From Letharia columbiana (lineage: Eukaryota; Ascomycota; Lecanoromycetes; Lecanorales; Parmeliaceae), in the NCBI RefSeq assembly GCF_014066305.1, contig NW_023501059.1, positions 124,001 through 188,000 of the forward strand: DNA of 64,000 bases, written 5' to 3'. Every line of letters begins with the position of its first letter. Within the stretch, counting starts at the first letter, position 1. The notes under the pieces were generated by a model, which ran no database searches, was not told the DNA's origin, and saw nothing but the letters and a program-made list of their open reading frames with translations. This document shows positions 1-11,563 of the stretch, one piece after another. The position numbers and the translations under genes were made by a program.

Positions 1-83
1 CCTATGGTTCCCTAAACACGGTATCTTAGATATCAGCGCTTTAAACTCTACTAAAACAACATGGAAAAACTCCGTATATCAAC

Positions 84-1434
84 TCACCCAGATTTCGGGA
101 AGCGCCTAGTTTCCTTTGTTTGATACATACTGGAGGTCTCGAGGTCAGCGCTCGTTCCTAGTTCAAGATGATCAAGCCATCGACCATGCTTGAGCGAGAA
201 AGATGCACTGTGGCCCACTTCGGGATCGAGACTGGGATCCATGTTGGCTGAAGTGAAACAGGAATGACACTCACTAGTATCAGCAGCAACCGCACCAGCC
301 CATATGTCAAACCAGCGAATTGTCTCTTCTTGGGTAGAACTCTTGATATTCAACGTGACCGCGCATCCGGAGCCGCCTAGGTTGATTACAATGCACGTTT
401 AGCAATCTTGCCTCGAAGTCCAGGGCCAAAACGTCCAATTGGGGCAACGATTGCACGTACTCGCGTGATAAGTCCACGGTAGTGGCCACTCCACACCTGG
501 TAACCCCTTACGGCCAAAGCTCAAGGACTGCGTGCTCACGGGCAACGCACTCAGTGTGTCAAGACAGGGCGGTGGATAATCCGGCGCTTGGAAACCTTGA
601 CCGCATACGACATCGGGCGTGTACTTGCGGATTACTACGATGAGGCGTCCGTTCTTACCTGTTTGTTGGTTTGGTAGAGTCAGCGGACCTCTCTATCATT
701 CACTTCATCGTAGAACTTGTTGAACAGAGAGTCCACACGCAGAGCACGAAAGGCTTCTTGACACCTGACATACCTACATTCGCAACGAAACCTCCCTCAG
801 CTGGGCCACCAAGAGGATCTATGCACTTCTTCAGCACCTGATCGGCGGCGTGGCTGATCTCGAGAATGGACGCGAAGTCGGAGTCGCGGGTCTGGTAATT
901 GGTAATATCGATAACGCATTGACCATCATCTACAGCAAGTTAATTAATCATGCTCGCGACAACCTACTACTAATATATTGTGCCAGACTTACCGCTACTC
1001 CATCGATAAGGAAGCCTGTATTGAAAATTGTGGCCCGGTCCCCTTGGGCCCCAGCTCACGCGTTCGGGTATCGAGCCTAGATTCTGCCAAGCATCAAAAC
1101 AGCTGTGTCGGTCTAAGTTGGTGCCGTACAGAGTACCGTTGCACTGAGGGGCAGCGCTGGTAACGGCAGGCAGATCGTACCGGAAGGGTAGGTCGTAAAG
1201 AGAGGCGGAGTAGTTCGATGGTTGTTGGGAAGCGCTATCCAAAGAGAGTAGGTTCACGTCTGGGACATCGTTCGAATATGAGGCGTTTGTAAGATCAGCA
1301 GAGACGTTCCCGGGAAGGATCAGCACCGAAGGTGAGGTGGTCGGAGTGTTTTCACTTTGTGGTGCTGCAGGTAAAGTTGCAGAAAGCGCAGGCCCACATA
1401 TGACTGCATATGCAAGCCAAACCCTAGAGTGCAT
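84..1434 (-). CDS. Secreted cysteine-containing protein of unknown function (copy A of a paralogous pair)
   Basis: Four exons on the minus strand (1434-993, 929-774, 658-461, 376-84) give 362 aa. Donors are GTAAGT, GTATGT and GTACGT; all three introns are phase 1. Residues 1-19 are a hydrophobic signal peptide, so the product is probably secreted. Conserved blocks are CNGTLYG..L....C, then DGQCVID, then a GGxN-like turn followed by KYTPDVVCG, then LPWTYHA and RWFDIWAGAVA. The same blocks in the same order occur in the gene at 19689-20780, and the three introns fall at the same places and phase, so the two are paralogs. I know this only as a fungal secreted family without assigned function. 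The last about 60 residues do not match copy B and may contain a further intron or have drifted. Function is not inferred. Confidence 0.8.
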
Positions 1435-1522
1435 ATTCTATTCCTTCTGAGCGCCACAAGAGACGAACGAAGTTGATTGCATTGGGATGATCCCACCGGG
1501 AGTCAGGAAGGAGCCTGACAGT

Positions 1523-2290
1523 TCATGCATAAATGACTTTGCGGAGAGAGGTCAGATCTAGCATATTGGCGAAATGAGCATGCGCTAGTAGCTTGGTGGG
1601 AATCGCAAGAGCGCTTACGTTGTACGTGCACAACGGCCGTGCGACAGGGTCAAGGAAAGTTTTTGGTACGCGACAGCGCAGAACCTGCCCTTCTCTTTCC
1701 AGGCCGTACTTCCAAAAATAAGGGCGCATAGCTGTGGAGATGCGCCAAGACAAGACTGAAGTCAATCTAGGTACTCTAGGTACTCTGTAATTCGCGTCGA
1801 AATCCCTTGAGACAGCTTTCCCATCCACCAATCCAAGGGCGGAAACAAGATTGTCACATTGTTGTAAGATGCGGACTGCTCGAAGCTGCACCAAGACCAG
1901 AAAGTAAATCGTGGTGGTGCTACCGTAACTTGATTGAGTCGTTCGCCACATAAAGTCGAACTCGAGGTTTTCCACCCGCATACCAATCTGACGGCGATTT
2001 CCTCGAACGCTAGACCGAGCGTTCTGTCCCCTCATCCAGACACATGGATATTAGGAAGCACGGATCTTCCCTGAATCTCTGGTACCACCGAAGCACACCA
2101 TGAAGTTACGTTAGGTAGATGTGCTTGATTGCTGCTAGGTTGGGGTATCTGATGAGTTGAGGCGGAAGCTTGTAATCCGCATCTCCAACACTGACCATGC
2201 GATGCTCGAGCTGAATCTCCTCCAATTGAATAGGTAGGCAGAAGGTCTGTCTCTGGGGGTCAAGTGATTTTTTTTGGGACGACTTAAAGA
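1523..2290 (-). pseudogene. Possible decayed F-box/LRR-like gene remnant
   Basis: The minus strand holds protein-like stretches in more than one frame. One at about 2240-2115 reads LEEIQLEHRMVSVGDADYKL then PPQLIRYPNLAAIKHIYL. Another (2035-1523) contains RVENLEFDFMW. Their leucine-spaced style resembles fungal F-box proteins, but no F-box motif, convincing start codon or clean splice sites join them. It may be a relic, a badly interrupted gene or chance. Low confidence. Confidence 0.25.
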
Positions 2291-3387
2291 CAGGTCATGC
2301 CAAGTACGAACTTGATGGACCGATGTGGGTTCGCACTCTCACGGTCTGCGTGTGGAGTAGAAGTCACTCTCTCGAACACCACTTCATTGCCAGACTAACG
2401 CCACTGTTCGATGGACACACTCCACGAAGATGGTCACTATCGAACATCATCATCATGCCAATTAAGATCCTCCGGCAACTCGGCATCGATACTTACGCTG
2501 ACTCCCGGTTCGACACCTGGATTCTGCTCTGTGGACGCGGAATACCACGAACGTTATATAGTATGTAGGGTCTAGTCTCTGAAAGCACATCGGTGCTTGA
2601 ATACCGATGTTGCCGGATTGAGCTTTGAGTATTTTATATCTGTTGTATTGCTAAGCATCGCTCTGCAGGTCGATTTAGTGTACAGATGGTTCGAGATATC
2701 CACCGTTAAGGCACTTTTCAGTCTTGCCATCCTCCTACAATGCGGCGGAGAAACTCTTTTTCTATGATCGATACGGCCACGTATTGCTCTTAGGTAGCCG
2801 CGCAGTTAAGGGCCATCAACGCATCATACTCTTTCCTTAACCACATGCTGCGAGCCGGAATCCAGTCACTTAACCTCCACGATGTTATTAGATCACAGAG
2901 GGCGAAGAGATTACCATTATCTTACCTGGATTTTCAGAAGGTACTTGCAAAGGCTTTCTTCTACCGCTCACTGCAAAACATCTTCTCGAAAGCACGGAGT
3001 ATCGTCGTCCTCAAATCGCTTCCTGCAATTGTCTCACTACCTTCATGGATTGATGCTAATCCGGCAAACTACATAGGAGAGCAAGGAAGGAGAAAGGCTT
3101 ATAGAAAGCGCATGGATCGGCGCAAATGGATGCCGTGGGTGCCGTAAGTGCTTGAGACAGTCAAGATTGCATAAGCCTGGACTCGAGCAAATCCGTCACG
3201 TCTTTGGCATATTACTCCTAATGGTTCCGAAAGCCCTGTTAAATTTAGATGATAGGGCACAAAGGAAAGCTTGCAGTTGCTAAACTAGACCCCGGTCTTT
3301 CTACCAAGCATGTACCAATTGCCAGCGGCAGTCCGCAGGATCCAATTTTCAATTTTAACGCACCAGCGGACCAATTCACGGCCGCTG
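2291..3387. other. Intergenic, no supported gene
   Basis: Open frames occur on the plus strand (2323-2568 and 2845-3147), but neither shows a recognisable motif and they are not linked by convincing splice sites. I see nothing else here. Confidence 0.4.
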
Positions 3388-3639
3388 CTATTTCAAGTCA
3401 GCTTTAGGGCCTGCCCTTCCAAAACATCTAGCCCACTCGCTAGGTATACCATTTGATTTCGTATGCTGGAGTGTTACACGAGTCCACACCAGGGACTTGA
3501 CAGCTACACTGACCTGTTCGTTCACGTCCATCTGTCTGGAATTTGAAAGACGTCGCAAACGTGCATCGTATGGATCACCCGCTTTCGTCTTTCTAAAACC
3601 TTTTCCAGCACTGTCAACCAACACCATATTTTCGTTCAT
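3388..3639 (-). CDS. Small hypothetical protein
   Basis: An ATG-started frame of 83 aa lies on the minus strand just downstream of the aspartic protease gene, in the same orientation. Its first 42 residues are polar and look protein-like (KGFRKTKAGDPYDARLRRLS). A possible 52-nt intron (donor GTCAGT after VNEQ, acceptor CCAG) would leave the frame intact and shorten the product. No known domain is seen. It could equally be a chance ORF. Confidence 0.3.
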   Translation of the reverse strand: MNENMVLVDSAGKGFRKTKAGDPYDARLRRLSNSRQMDVNEQVSVAVKSLVWTRVTLQHTKSNGIPSEWARCFGRAGPKADLK

Positions 3640-3793
3640 TCTTTAATTTCATATCACACCCTTCTCCGCAACAAGATTGGTCAATATCTGCAATTCAGCT
3701 TCAACACACCAGCTCTACAAATCAACCGTACCAACCTCATCAAATCAGTTCTACCTCCGGAAACCATAGCCTGGGTTACCACGCCGCAAGTAT

Positions 3794-5084
3794 CTATTCG
3801 CTCGCCTCGGAAACATTCTCAACCCCCAACCAGTGGCGGTGACTCCTGGCAGGCTGATGCACTGCCGGTGCGAAATTGACAGACGTTCCATTGCCCACCT
3901 CCCACTCCTTCGCCGACGTCCCCCAATGAAAAACCGTATAAAAGCTCATCAGCCACGGGGAACCCAGGACCCATCCGTATGCCAAGGGGCTACGGATAGC
4001 GGACTCGCTCATCCCGTCGCCGGCGGCGGAACCCATGTTGAAGTCTTCGGGTGCGATAGAAAGACTGGTGCCCGAGAGGATGAGAGTGGGCATGTAGATT
4101 GCCGAGGTGCTGCAGGGGTATTTCCAGACGTTACCCGTATCGTCGGCGGGCACGGCGCCGGGGATCGCGGAGTGGATGGCGACGGCGGCGTCGTGGGGGG
4201 CGTTGATGTAGGGAGTGCCTGTGTCGACGAGTGGAGGGTTGGGTATCGTGCCTGTGAGTACAGTGTTAGCGCTGCATGGTCTATGATCGAAGAAATGAGG
4301 GCCAGAGAGAAATGGAATGGGGACGACAGACCAACGGGGGTAGTCGAATTCAGCATTTTACCATTCACGGAGTATCCGTCGATCTGTATGCTCCACCCGC
4401 CTTGCTGGATGACCGGGACCGACACAAATTCTCCGGTATGTTTAGTGGAGTCACGACTACCGAGTGTAAGGGAACTTTTCTCCGGGGTATTTGTCCGGCC
4501 AAGATGGAGCCCGAATTCCGGCGTTGTTACGGACTTCTGTTCAATCAAGGTCTCAAAAAATCCTGCGACTCCTATGGTCGATTTTGTCCAGTATCCCATA
4601 CCCAACGTTGCGTTGAAAGTTGTACTTTGGGCTGCCATAACTTGAATATTCTTTGCGGTAAAGCCATCGAAAGCAACGTCGTCCAAATAAAGCGGTCCCT
4701 CTACGGTGTAATTGCCACCGTATACGATACTACCGTTTTGGTGGAGAGGAGTACCTGTTTCGGCATAGCCAGTGATCCCGGTCGTTGTGAACCAAGTTTG
4801 ATAGGAACCTGGATTTGTCATCGCTAAGGACTTCTTGGCCTGCCAGGCAAAAATGACGGGTGCTTACCTGTGTCGAAGACAGCCTCGAAGCTCTGGTTGT
4901 ACTTGATTCCCACTGTGACCGTGCCAACCGGTTGAGCTGGGTTATATAAGGTATCTCCCGACCCATTGCCATTAGGTGATTGTCCGGGAGAGCGGAGACA
5001 TTCGCCGTCGTCAACACATAAATCTAGTGCTTCAACCAAGGGCGCTATGACCAGCACAGCCAGAATTAAACAGATTCTGAACAT
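3794..5084 (-). CDS. Pepsin-like aspartic protease (family A1), secreted
   Basis: Three exons (5084-4868, 4823-4362, 4251-3794) encode 378 aa. The start is the ATG at 5084; the frame upstream offers only GTG. Residues 1-19 form a strong signal peptide (MFRICLILAVLVIAPLVEA). The two catalytic Asp motifs of family A1 are visible: AVFDTG at about residues 68-73 and LVDTGTPYI at about 234-242. Exon 1 ends inside the codon after DTG. After splicing the first motif is followed by Ala-Met rather than the usual Ser-Ser, which is unusual or reflects an alternative acceptor of the 44-nt intron. The C-terminal part has the expected LGSPWLMSFYTVFHWG stretch near the final lobe. It probably acts as an extracellular acid protease. 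No GPI or membrane anchor is evident at the C-terminus. Confidence 0.88.
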
Positions 5085-6084
5085 TATTGAGATAGGTAAT
5101 ACGAAATTTTGGAATCCAGAGCTCTTTCGAGGTCTCACTGAGGAGAGAATGAACGGAACTGAGTGGAGCTTCGGCGAAAAAGATAAGTTCCATGTTTAGA
5201 GGCATCCAAGAATACAATCAGCGACGAGGCTTGCGACGCCTACAGCCAATTGCCAGTCCAGAACTTGAAGTAGAACACGAAACAGAGAACAGCTTTTTTT
5301 CTGATTCAGATACTAAAACTTGACGACTCAAAGCGGACGGACGCAGTCTTCTATTCGAGGTCACAAAGATAGAAAGTGTTAAATTTCGACGTCGCAGATA
5401 GGGAAAGTGTTAAAGCTAGTGCTGCTCGCTTCTGTAGCCATGCCCACAAGTTTCAATCGTTGATTGGCCGGTATCCCAAGGCCGAAAGGCGGGTAGACGG
5501 CTGTCCACAGTGCATTCCAGCCCCAAGGACACACTCTCTACAAATGGTAGAAGATCTGGAGTCCCAGATACAGAAGTTAATAAAAAACAAGACGTGGGTG
5601 GGTGAGAGTCCAAGAGTTGACGATGAATACGAGCTACCACATATTTAGAATCTGTAGCTGCCGGTAAAGCACTGGCTTCAGTAGGAAGAGCAGCTGCTCC
5701 CTTAACATGGAAGGTCAAGGTGACCAGGGGCGCATCTATCGTGGTCGCCAGATGTCATGTGTAAACAGTCTAGCATCTAGCAGAAGGAACTGTAGATTGA
5801 ATCTTTCTAGGATAGAATCCGGAAGCGATGACTCGCAAGGTTGGGAATACATAGCCAACTTAACTTCAGCCTCTTAAAGTTAGCGTCACGTTTTCAAAGG
5901 AAAAATAACCCGAAGAAGGCACGGAAGAGGGACTTCAATTTGCATGAGAAACATTTGATATGTTGTAGGGCACGCAAATTCATCTCGAACGGATACACAT
6001 GTCCACTGAACCAGCAATAAGCATGAGTCACACTCGTAAGCTATACAATCTACATCCTCGTCCCCTCTTGCCCCAAGCACACTC
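5085..6084. other. Intergenic, no supported gene
   Basis: Short overlapping open frames lie on both strands (5376-5648 plus, 5416-5718 minus). Neither has an ATG start with a recognisable domain. This probably holds the promoter of the protease and the 3' region of the glucanase. Confidence 0.45.
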
Positions 6085-7086
6085 CTACTCGCCTACCTCC
6101 CGCTTCAAACCCCTTTTTCTACTCCCTCCGTTGCCCTCCTGGTAGACCCTCACGGAGTTGACAAGCCAGTAAGCGTCCACAAACACGCTCGCGTTCTCCT
6201 GGACGTAGGCCTCACAAGTATCAGCCTTCTCCTTGCAGTCCTGAGTCCACACCTGTCCGGCCCACGCGCCACAAAACGTAGTATCAAAAACAATGTTCAT
6301 GTTCTGGAAATGCGCATTTATGTTGCAAGAGTTTCCTGCGAAGTTCGCGAGGGGGGTGCCCCATTTGCTCGTGTCGGGGGTGCTGGCTGTGATGTCTGCC
6401 GGGATTGACGTGCGTGGAAAGAACCAGATAGAGATTGCGTCGCTGGTCCATTCGGTTGCGTAGACGCCGCCGCCGATGGCGTTGAAGCCGGCGCCGAAGT
6501 TTGAGGTGTCGGAGGATAGGACACCGCAGCCTTGATTTTTAGGCTGTTCGGGTGCATTGGTGTCGCAGTCCGTGTAATTCGCGGTGCCGGACATGCCTGA
6601 CTTCTGGATGGAGCAGCCGCTGGAAGTGTGGAGTGTCATCGTATTGGTCGTAGCGCTGTTGACGCCTTCGATGATATCGATTTCACCCATCGTCGGCCAG
6701 TTGGGCCCCACGAGCCAGAAAGCAGGCCAAACACCACAGATACCACCAGGCATATGCGCAATATCAGCTAAGAATAGTCCTTTGTTAAAAGCCTTCTTAG
6801 AGGTGATACGGACGCTTTGGCGGCCAGTATCTGAGGTGGAGCTGTAGTCGACGCCCATATAAGTGGCGTTGCCGTAGTTGCCGACGGCACCTATCATCTT
6901 GTTCTCCATTGCGGCTGCATAGTCGACGTATTGCACGAAGCCGGCGGTGGGATCTGCTTCGGTGAAGGGCGTAAAGGCGTCGAAAAAATTATCGCGTTCG
7001 TAATTATCGGTGAGAACATAGCCGGCTATGCTCACGCGGAGGAGGGTTGTAAGGACGAAGAGGCTGGTGAGTTCGAAGGAATGCAT
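6085..7086 (-). CDS. GH16 endo-1,3(4)-beta-glucanase, secreted
   Basis: A single-exon gene of 333 aa with an ATG at 7086. Residues 1-21 are a signal peptide ending SIAG. The glycoside hydrolase 16 active-site signature GEIDIIEG sits at residues 134-141, giving catalytic Glu135 and Glu140 with Asp137 between. It is preceded by WPAFWLVGPNWP, typical of the fungal laminarinase-like subgroup (endo-1,3(4)-beta-glucanases). The length matches a catalytic domain with no carbohydrate-binding module. It should cleave mixed-linked or 1,3-beta-glucans outside the cell, during wall remodelling or polymer degradation. It ends with a basic tail (SRKRGLKREVGE) and no GPI signal. Confidence 0.93.
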   Translation of the reverse strand: MHSFELTSLFVLTTLLRVSIAGYVLTDNYERDNFFDAFTPFTEADPTAGFVQYVDYAAAMENKMIGAVGNYGNATYMGVDYSSTSDTGRQSVRITSKKAFNKGLFLADIAHMPGGICGVWPAFWLVGPNWPTMGEIDIIEGVNSATTNTMTLHTSSGCSIQKSGMSGTANYTDCDTNAPEQPKNQGCGVLSSDTSNFGAGFNAIGGGVYATEWTSDAISIWFFPRTSIPADITASTPDTSKWGTPLANFAGNSCNINAHFQNMNIVFDTTFCGAWAGQVWTQDCKEKADTCEAYVQENASVFVDAYWLVNSVRVYQEGNGGSRKRGLKREVGE

Positions 7087-7874
7087 GTCGAAATAACGCG
7101 CAAATTATTCGAATGCGAGGACTGAAAATTGTGCTTGTAGATTCGGCTGGGTATGGATCCGTCGCAGACGTGGGGATTATTGGGATGATGCAGGAAGAAA
7201 GTCAAAGGCTGGAGAATCGATATAAAGATTCGAATTGAATTTTGCCATCAAGGCATAAGAATATAGACAATGGAAGTGAAGGGACAAGAAACAATTGTGT
7301 CGAATATCTCGTGAAAGGAAAACAATGAGAATGGAAAGTCTCAACGAGCAAAAACAATAGTCCGCACTGTGAGGGGAGTCACTGCGACAAAATCATTGTA
7401 GTGGCAAATTCTGTAGAGCGACGATGAGCGATCCACAATGACATCTTTCTGCAGCCTTCAAAGAAAGAGTTGGACAATGGGATTGTGTGCAGAACGTACA
7501 ATATGAAACAAATTCACAGTGGATTGCTGTAGAGCGAATGATTGGCTGAGAGTGAGTCTTGGCATGCGCGCAAATGGAGGGCGCCAAGAACTGAACGCGC
7601 TTCCACCACTCAAGAGTGTGCTACTTGTCAAAGGAAAAGCGACCATTGGAATACTAGAAAGTAGAGTATTCCTCTCGGTCTGGACCTTTCCCTTAATAAA
7701 ATCTCGCCTGCGAATGGAGTAGTAACAGCGAAAGGGACTGAAGCGCGTCGATGGCTTTTGCCTTCACCACCCCCGGAGTCACGAAGCTGCTGTCTGAGAG
7801 GCTTGCCATCGGACTTCTGCCATTCGATGTTGTAGTTTGTGCAAGGTTCAGCATCTTCGGGTCCCTCAAGGCCG
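7087..7874. other. Intergenic between two minus-strand genes
   Basis: No supported gene. It should hold the promoter of the GH16 gene and the 3' UTR of the oxygenase gene. Open frames here extend from or shadow the oxygenase last exon and lack domain signals. Confidence 0.45.
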
Positions 7875-9086
7875 TCAATTAGACCGGACTGCAGCCGCTT
7901 CAGGAGGCGCTTCATAGTGCATGCTAGCTCGCATCAACATGTAGTCGTTCCACCTGATAGGTTCGTATTTGACGGGATGGTTCTCGTCTATGCAAGATGG
8001 CAGACATTCGACTATAGTCGGCCCTTCTGGGCCGACGAAGTAAGGTATGGAGTAGCGGGCCCGGGTCATACGCTCGTCGCCTGTGAAGTGGTCTTGTTTC
8101 GGAGGAAGGGTAACGCGATGGACGCTCGACTTGAGTGTATCTAATTCTCACGTGTCAGTACTTGGAACCGCTAATGGTGAGGCCAGATCTACCGTTGCTC
8201 CAGCGCATCATCAGGTCACCAACGTTCATGACAACTGCATCCTTCAAGGGAGGCACGTCGATGAACTCGCCTGATTTATTAGGGTTCTCAATCTAGAAGC
8301 TGTCAGCTCATACGGACACAACACTGACAAAGCAATCCATTTACTTGAAGGCCCCCGCAATCATCTTGGAAAAGCATGGTGATGGAGCCCCAGTCGCTGT
8401 GAGCACCCATTCTAGTTGAAGTCTGGCTCTCGATGTTGGCTGCAGGCACAGGTGGGTAGTGAAGCAAACGTAACTGATTGTTGTGCCCTGGGTGTGCTGG
8501 AACAAAGTGGTTTTCGTCGTCCAGGCCAACTCCAAGCGCCATCGCACTCATCATACTCATAGCGGTCTCATGGCACTCCCAGTAGAAATTCAGCATGAAT
8601 TCTCGAAAACCAGGAAGAACATCCTCAGGGAGCCATTGGTTTGGCTGGTCTTTGTTATCCTCGCTGCCTATTTCATAGCTTTCCTGTGACTGGTGAGTAT
8701 GCGTTAGTCTGCTCCATCTTTAGTCGTACCTTGACATCAGAGATCTGGCGCAAGTTCTTCGTCAGGTCTGCTGTATTATCTTCATCCCCCATGACGTTCG
8801 AGACCTTCTCTAAGCCGGGCCACGAGTAGCCGCGATGTACTGTGAACCCGCTCGGGTGTGGAGCCAACATCTTCTGTTCTAGCTTCAAATCGAAGAGCTT
8901 TTTGGACCACTCAAAAGCTTGAGCTAGTCGCTCGGGTGAAACGTGATGATTGGTAATGTAAACAAAGCCGACATTCTGGCATGCTTCAATGAGCTTGTGG
9001 GCGATTGTTTTCCTCTGCTCCAGTGACGCATCGGAACTCCAGGCGGCGAAGTCTACGACAGGGATAGATGATGTCTCTGCAGCCAT
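7875..9086 (-). CDS. 2-oxoglutarate/Fe(II)-dependent dioxygenase (isopenicillin N synthase-like)
   Basis: Four exons (9086-8730, 8683-8345, 8292-8193, 8140-7875) encode 353 aa. The N-terminal DIOX_N region begins IPVVDFAAW with GFVYITNHHV (about 8-50). The double-stranded beta-helix core carries the iron ligands: H and D of GAHSDWGS (about 214 and 216) and the distal H of SSVHRV (about 273). The 2OG-binding Arg is in ARYSIPYF (about 294). The family hydroxylates, desaturates or oxidises small molecules using Fe2+, O2 and 2-oxoglutarate; the substrate cannot be told from sequence. A second member of the same family lies at 36730-37888. All splice sites are GT-AG and the frame is closed. Confidence 0.92.
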
Positions 9087-9919
9087 GATGTCGGTGATGG
9101 TTACTTGCGGTCGTCAATGTTTGTATGACTGTGCGTTGTGATTGTGGTTGTGGTTGTATTTGCCTCTTCACGAGCAGCTGAGGTTTGTAGGTGAAGAGGA
9201 GTGCCATGAATTTGATTGGGGAAAACCACAGCTGGGATTATTAATACTGCATTGCTGATACCGTATTTCGGTCACAGTCGTTGGATCAGGGTCTCACGTA
9301 AGAATAGAAATCTGACTCCTAGATGTCATATATGCATTGCAGCATTCAATATCTACCAAAGCTCGATGAGGTCCTATCCCACAAAGACAAAGACAAAGAA
9401 TGAGCTTAAGATCGTCACTTCCTCTTCATGACCTCAGACTTGCGCTTTGACAGTAATCTACCTTATACATCACTAGCTCTCCTCACCCATAGGAGAGCAT
9501 ATCATCAACATATTGTCGATCTATCCTTTTCACGCTCCATGAAATTGCTGAGACTGGGGCAAATAGAAATGCTGATTGCTTGAGGGCCTCTCGGATAACA
9601 ATTTCCTAGCCCGACGCTGCCGATCTACTCTAGCCCCACGTTCCTGCCAAGACCCTGAATTTGTCCATCTTTCAACCTTCACCTTCTGTCCGTTGATTCG
9701 ATGTGCTCCAGTATTTGCACGATAAGTGAACATCTCTATAATATCTTCTGACGCAAGCACTTACCCGATTCCCCTGAAGTCGACCGCTTTCCGTCTCGCC
9801 GAGTGCTTCCTTGCGACCTTTTGCTATTTCTTATTCCGAGCACCCATTGACTCGAGCCTCAACATTGCGCTGTGTGAGACTCGGCAACGTCGCTGTCCTT
9901 TCTCTCATCGCACGCTATC
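9087..9919. other. Divergent promoter region
   Basis: This lies between the minus-strand oxygenase and the plus-strand metacaspase, so it should contain both promoters. No convincing gene is present. The stretch upstream of the metacaspase ATG is pyrimidine-rich. Confidence 0.5.
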
Positions 9920-11563
9920 ATGTCCTTCTTCCCCGGCCAGGGGCAGCAACATGGCTATCCACCACCGCAACAATACCCGCCTCAAGGCTATGGAGCTCCC
10001 CCTCCTCAAGGCTACGGGCCCCCTCCTCCACAAGGCTACGGACCACCACCACAGGGATATCCTCCGCAAAATGGATATCCGTGTGCTATACCTACCTCTC
10101 CCTTCACGGGCTCTTGCTAATCTCGAGGTAGGCCGCAAGGTTATTCAGGGTACCCACCTCCTCAGGGAGGACCTTCACCACAACCAGGCTATGGAGGGTA
10201 TGGCCCGCCACCACCGCAGCAGCCACCAAGACCGTACAGTGGAGGATATCAGCCGGTATGCGGGGTCTTTACGAGAATGGCATGAGTTGGGCTGATAGTG
10301 ATACAAGACACCACCACCAGCAGGCTCGGGCTACGGGCCGCCTGTACCTGGAGGACCACAATACGGAGGACGACCTGGTGAGTCCAATACAAGACTTACT
10401 TAATTAATGTGCGGTTTTCTAATTCCCAAGGTCTACCCACCACACATACAAACGCATACACCCAAGGCAACCCTAACGCCCCACCTCCACCGCCTCAAAG
10501 CCAGCAGAGCTTTGGTGCAGGCGCACCTCCACAATACAGCTTCCAATACTCGAACTGCACAGGGAGACGCAAGGCGCTACTGATAGGGATTAATTATTTC
10601 GGACAGAGAGGGCAACTGAGAGGGTGCATCAATGACGTCAAAAATATGTCTACATATCTCAATGGCAACTTTGGCTACGCGCGGGAAGATATGGTCATCT
10701 TGACAGACGATCAACAAAATCCTATGAGTCAGCCTACCAAACAAAACATCCTGCGTGCCATGCACTGGCTGGTGAAGGACGCAAAACCTAACGACTCGTT
10801 ATTCTTCCATTACTCAGGTCAGTGCCTGCTTCACACACGCATAGTCCCAAATACTGACAGTCGGCAGGCCACGGTGGACAGACGCCTGATCTTGACGGCG
10901 ACGAAGACGACGGCTACGACGAAGTAATCTACCCTGTCGACTTCAGAGTAGCCGGCCATATCGTCGACGATGAAATGCACCGCATCATGGTGCAGACCCT
11001 CATGCCAGGTGTGCGCCTGACGGCGATTTTCGACTCCTGCCACTCTGGCTCCGCACTCGATCTTCCATACATCTACTCTACCCAAGGTGTTCTCAAGGAA
11101 CCCAACCTCGCCAAGGAGGCTGGTCAGGGTCTACTTTCTATCGTGTCTCAATACGCTCGTGGAGATATAGGTGGGATCGCTTCGACAGCCATGGGCTTCT
11201 TCAAGAAAGCCACAACGGGCGATGAGGTGTACGAGAGGAACAAGGTTACAAAGACATCGCCCGCGGACGTCATCATGTGGTCGGGCAGCAAGGACGACCA
11301 GACATCTCAAGACGCACAGATCGCCGGTCAAGCCACAGGCGCCATGTCATGGGCATTTATATCTGCATTGAAGAAGAACCCGCAACAGAGCTATGTTTCG
11401 TTGTTGAACAGCATCCGAGACGAGCTCGAAAGCAAATACACTCAAAAGCCGCAACTGAGCTGCAGCCATCCTTTGAGTAAGCAAAGCCCTGCGATCGCAT
11501 TCTGATTCGCCACGAGGTCAATGTTGACGTTGCGTAGACACTAATCTTCTCTACGTCATGTGA
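9920..11563 (+). CDS. casA/MCA1: Type I metacaspase
   Basis: Six exons (9920-10080, 10132-10255, 10308-10377, 10431-10817, 10868-11476, 11538-11563) encode 458 aa. The N-terminal about 130 residues are a Pro/Gly/Tyr/Gln-rich prodomain with repeats such as PPPQGYG, as in type I metacaspases. The caspase-like p20 core starts at [14 protein letters not shown]. The catalytic His lies in HYSGHGG (about 249) and the catalytic Cys in FDSCHSGS (about 305). The tiny last exon supplies TNLLYVM after HPLN, the family's usual C-terminal ending, which supports the final 61-nt intron. Metacaspases are Ca2+-dependent Arg/Lys-specific cysteine proteases linked to stress, protein-aggregate clearance and programmed cell death. 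I see no inactivating change. Confidence 0.96.

Noticed and set aside
3833..4645. 270-aa plus-strand frame
   Set aside because: It starts with GTG and is antisense to the aspartic protease, whose catalytic motifs are clear on the minus strand.
5376..5648. Frame starting LNFDVADRESVKASA, reminiscent of a short-chain dehydrogenase
   Set aside because: Only these few residues resemble the family. There is no glycine-rich motif, YxxxK or ATG start.
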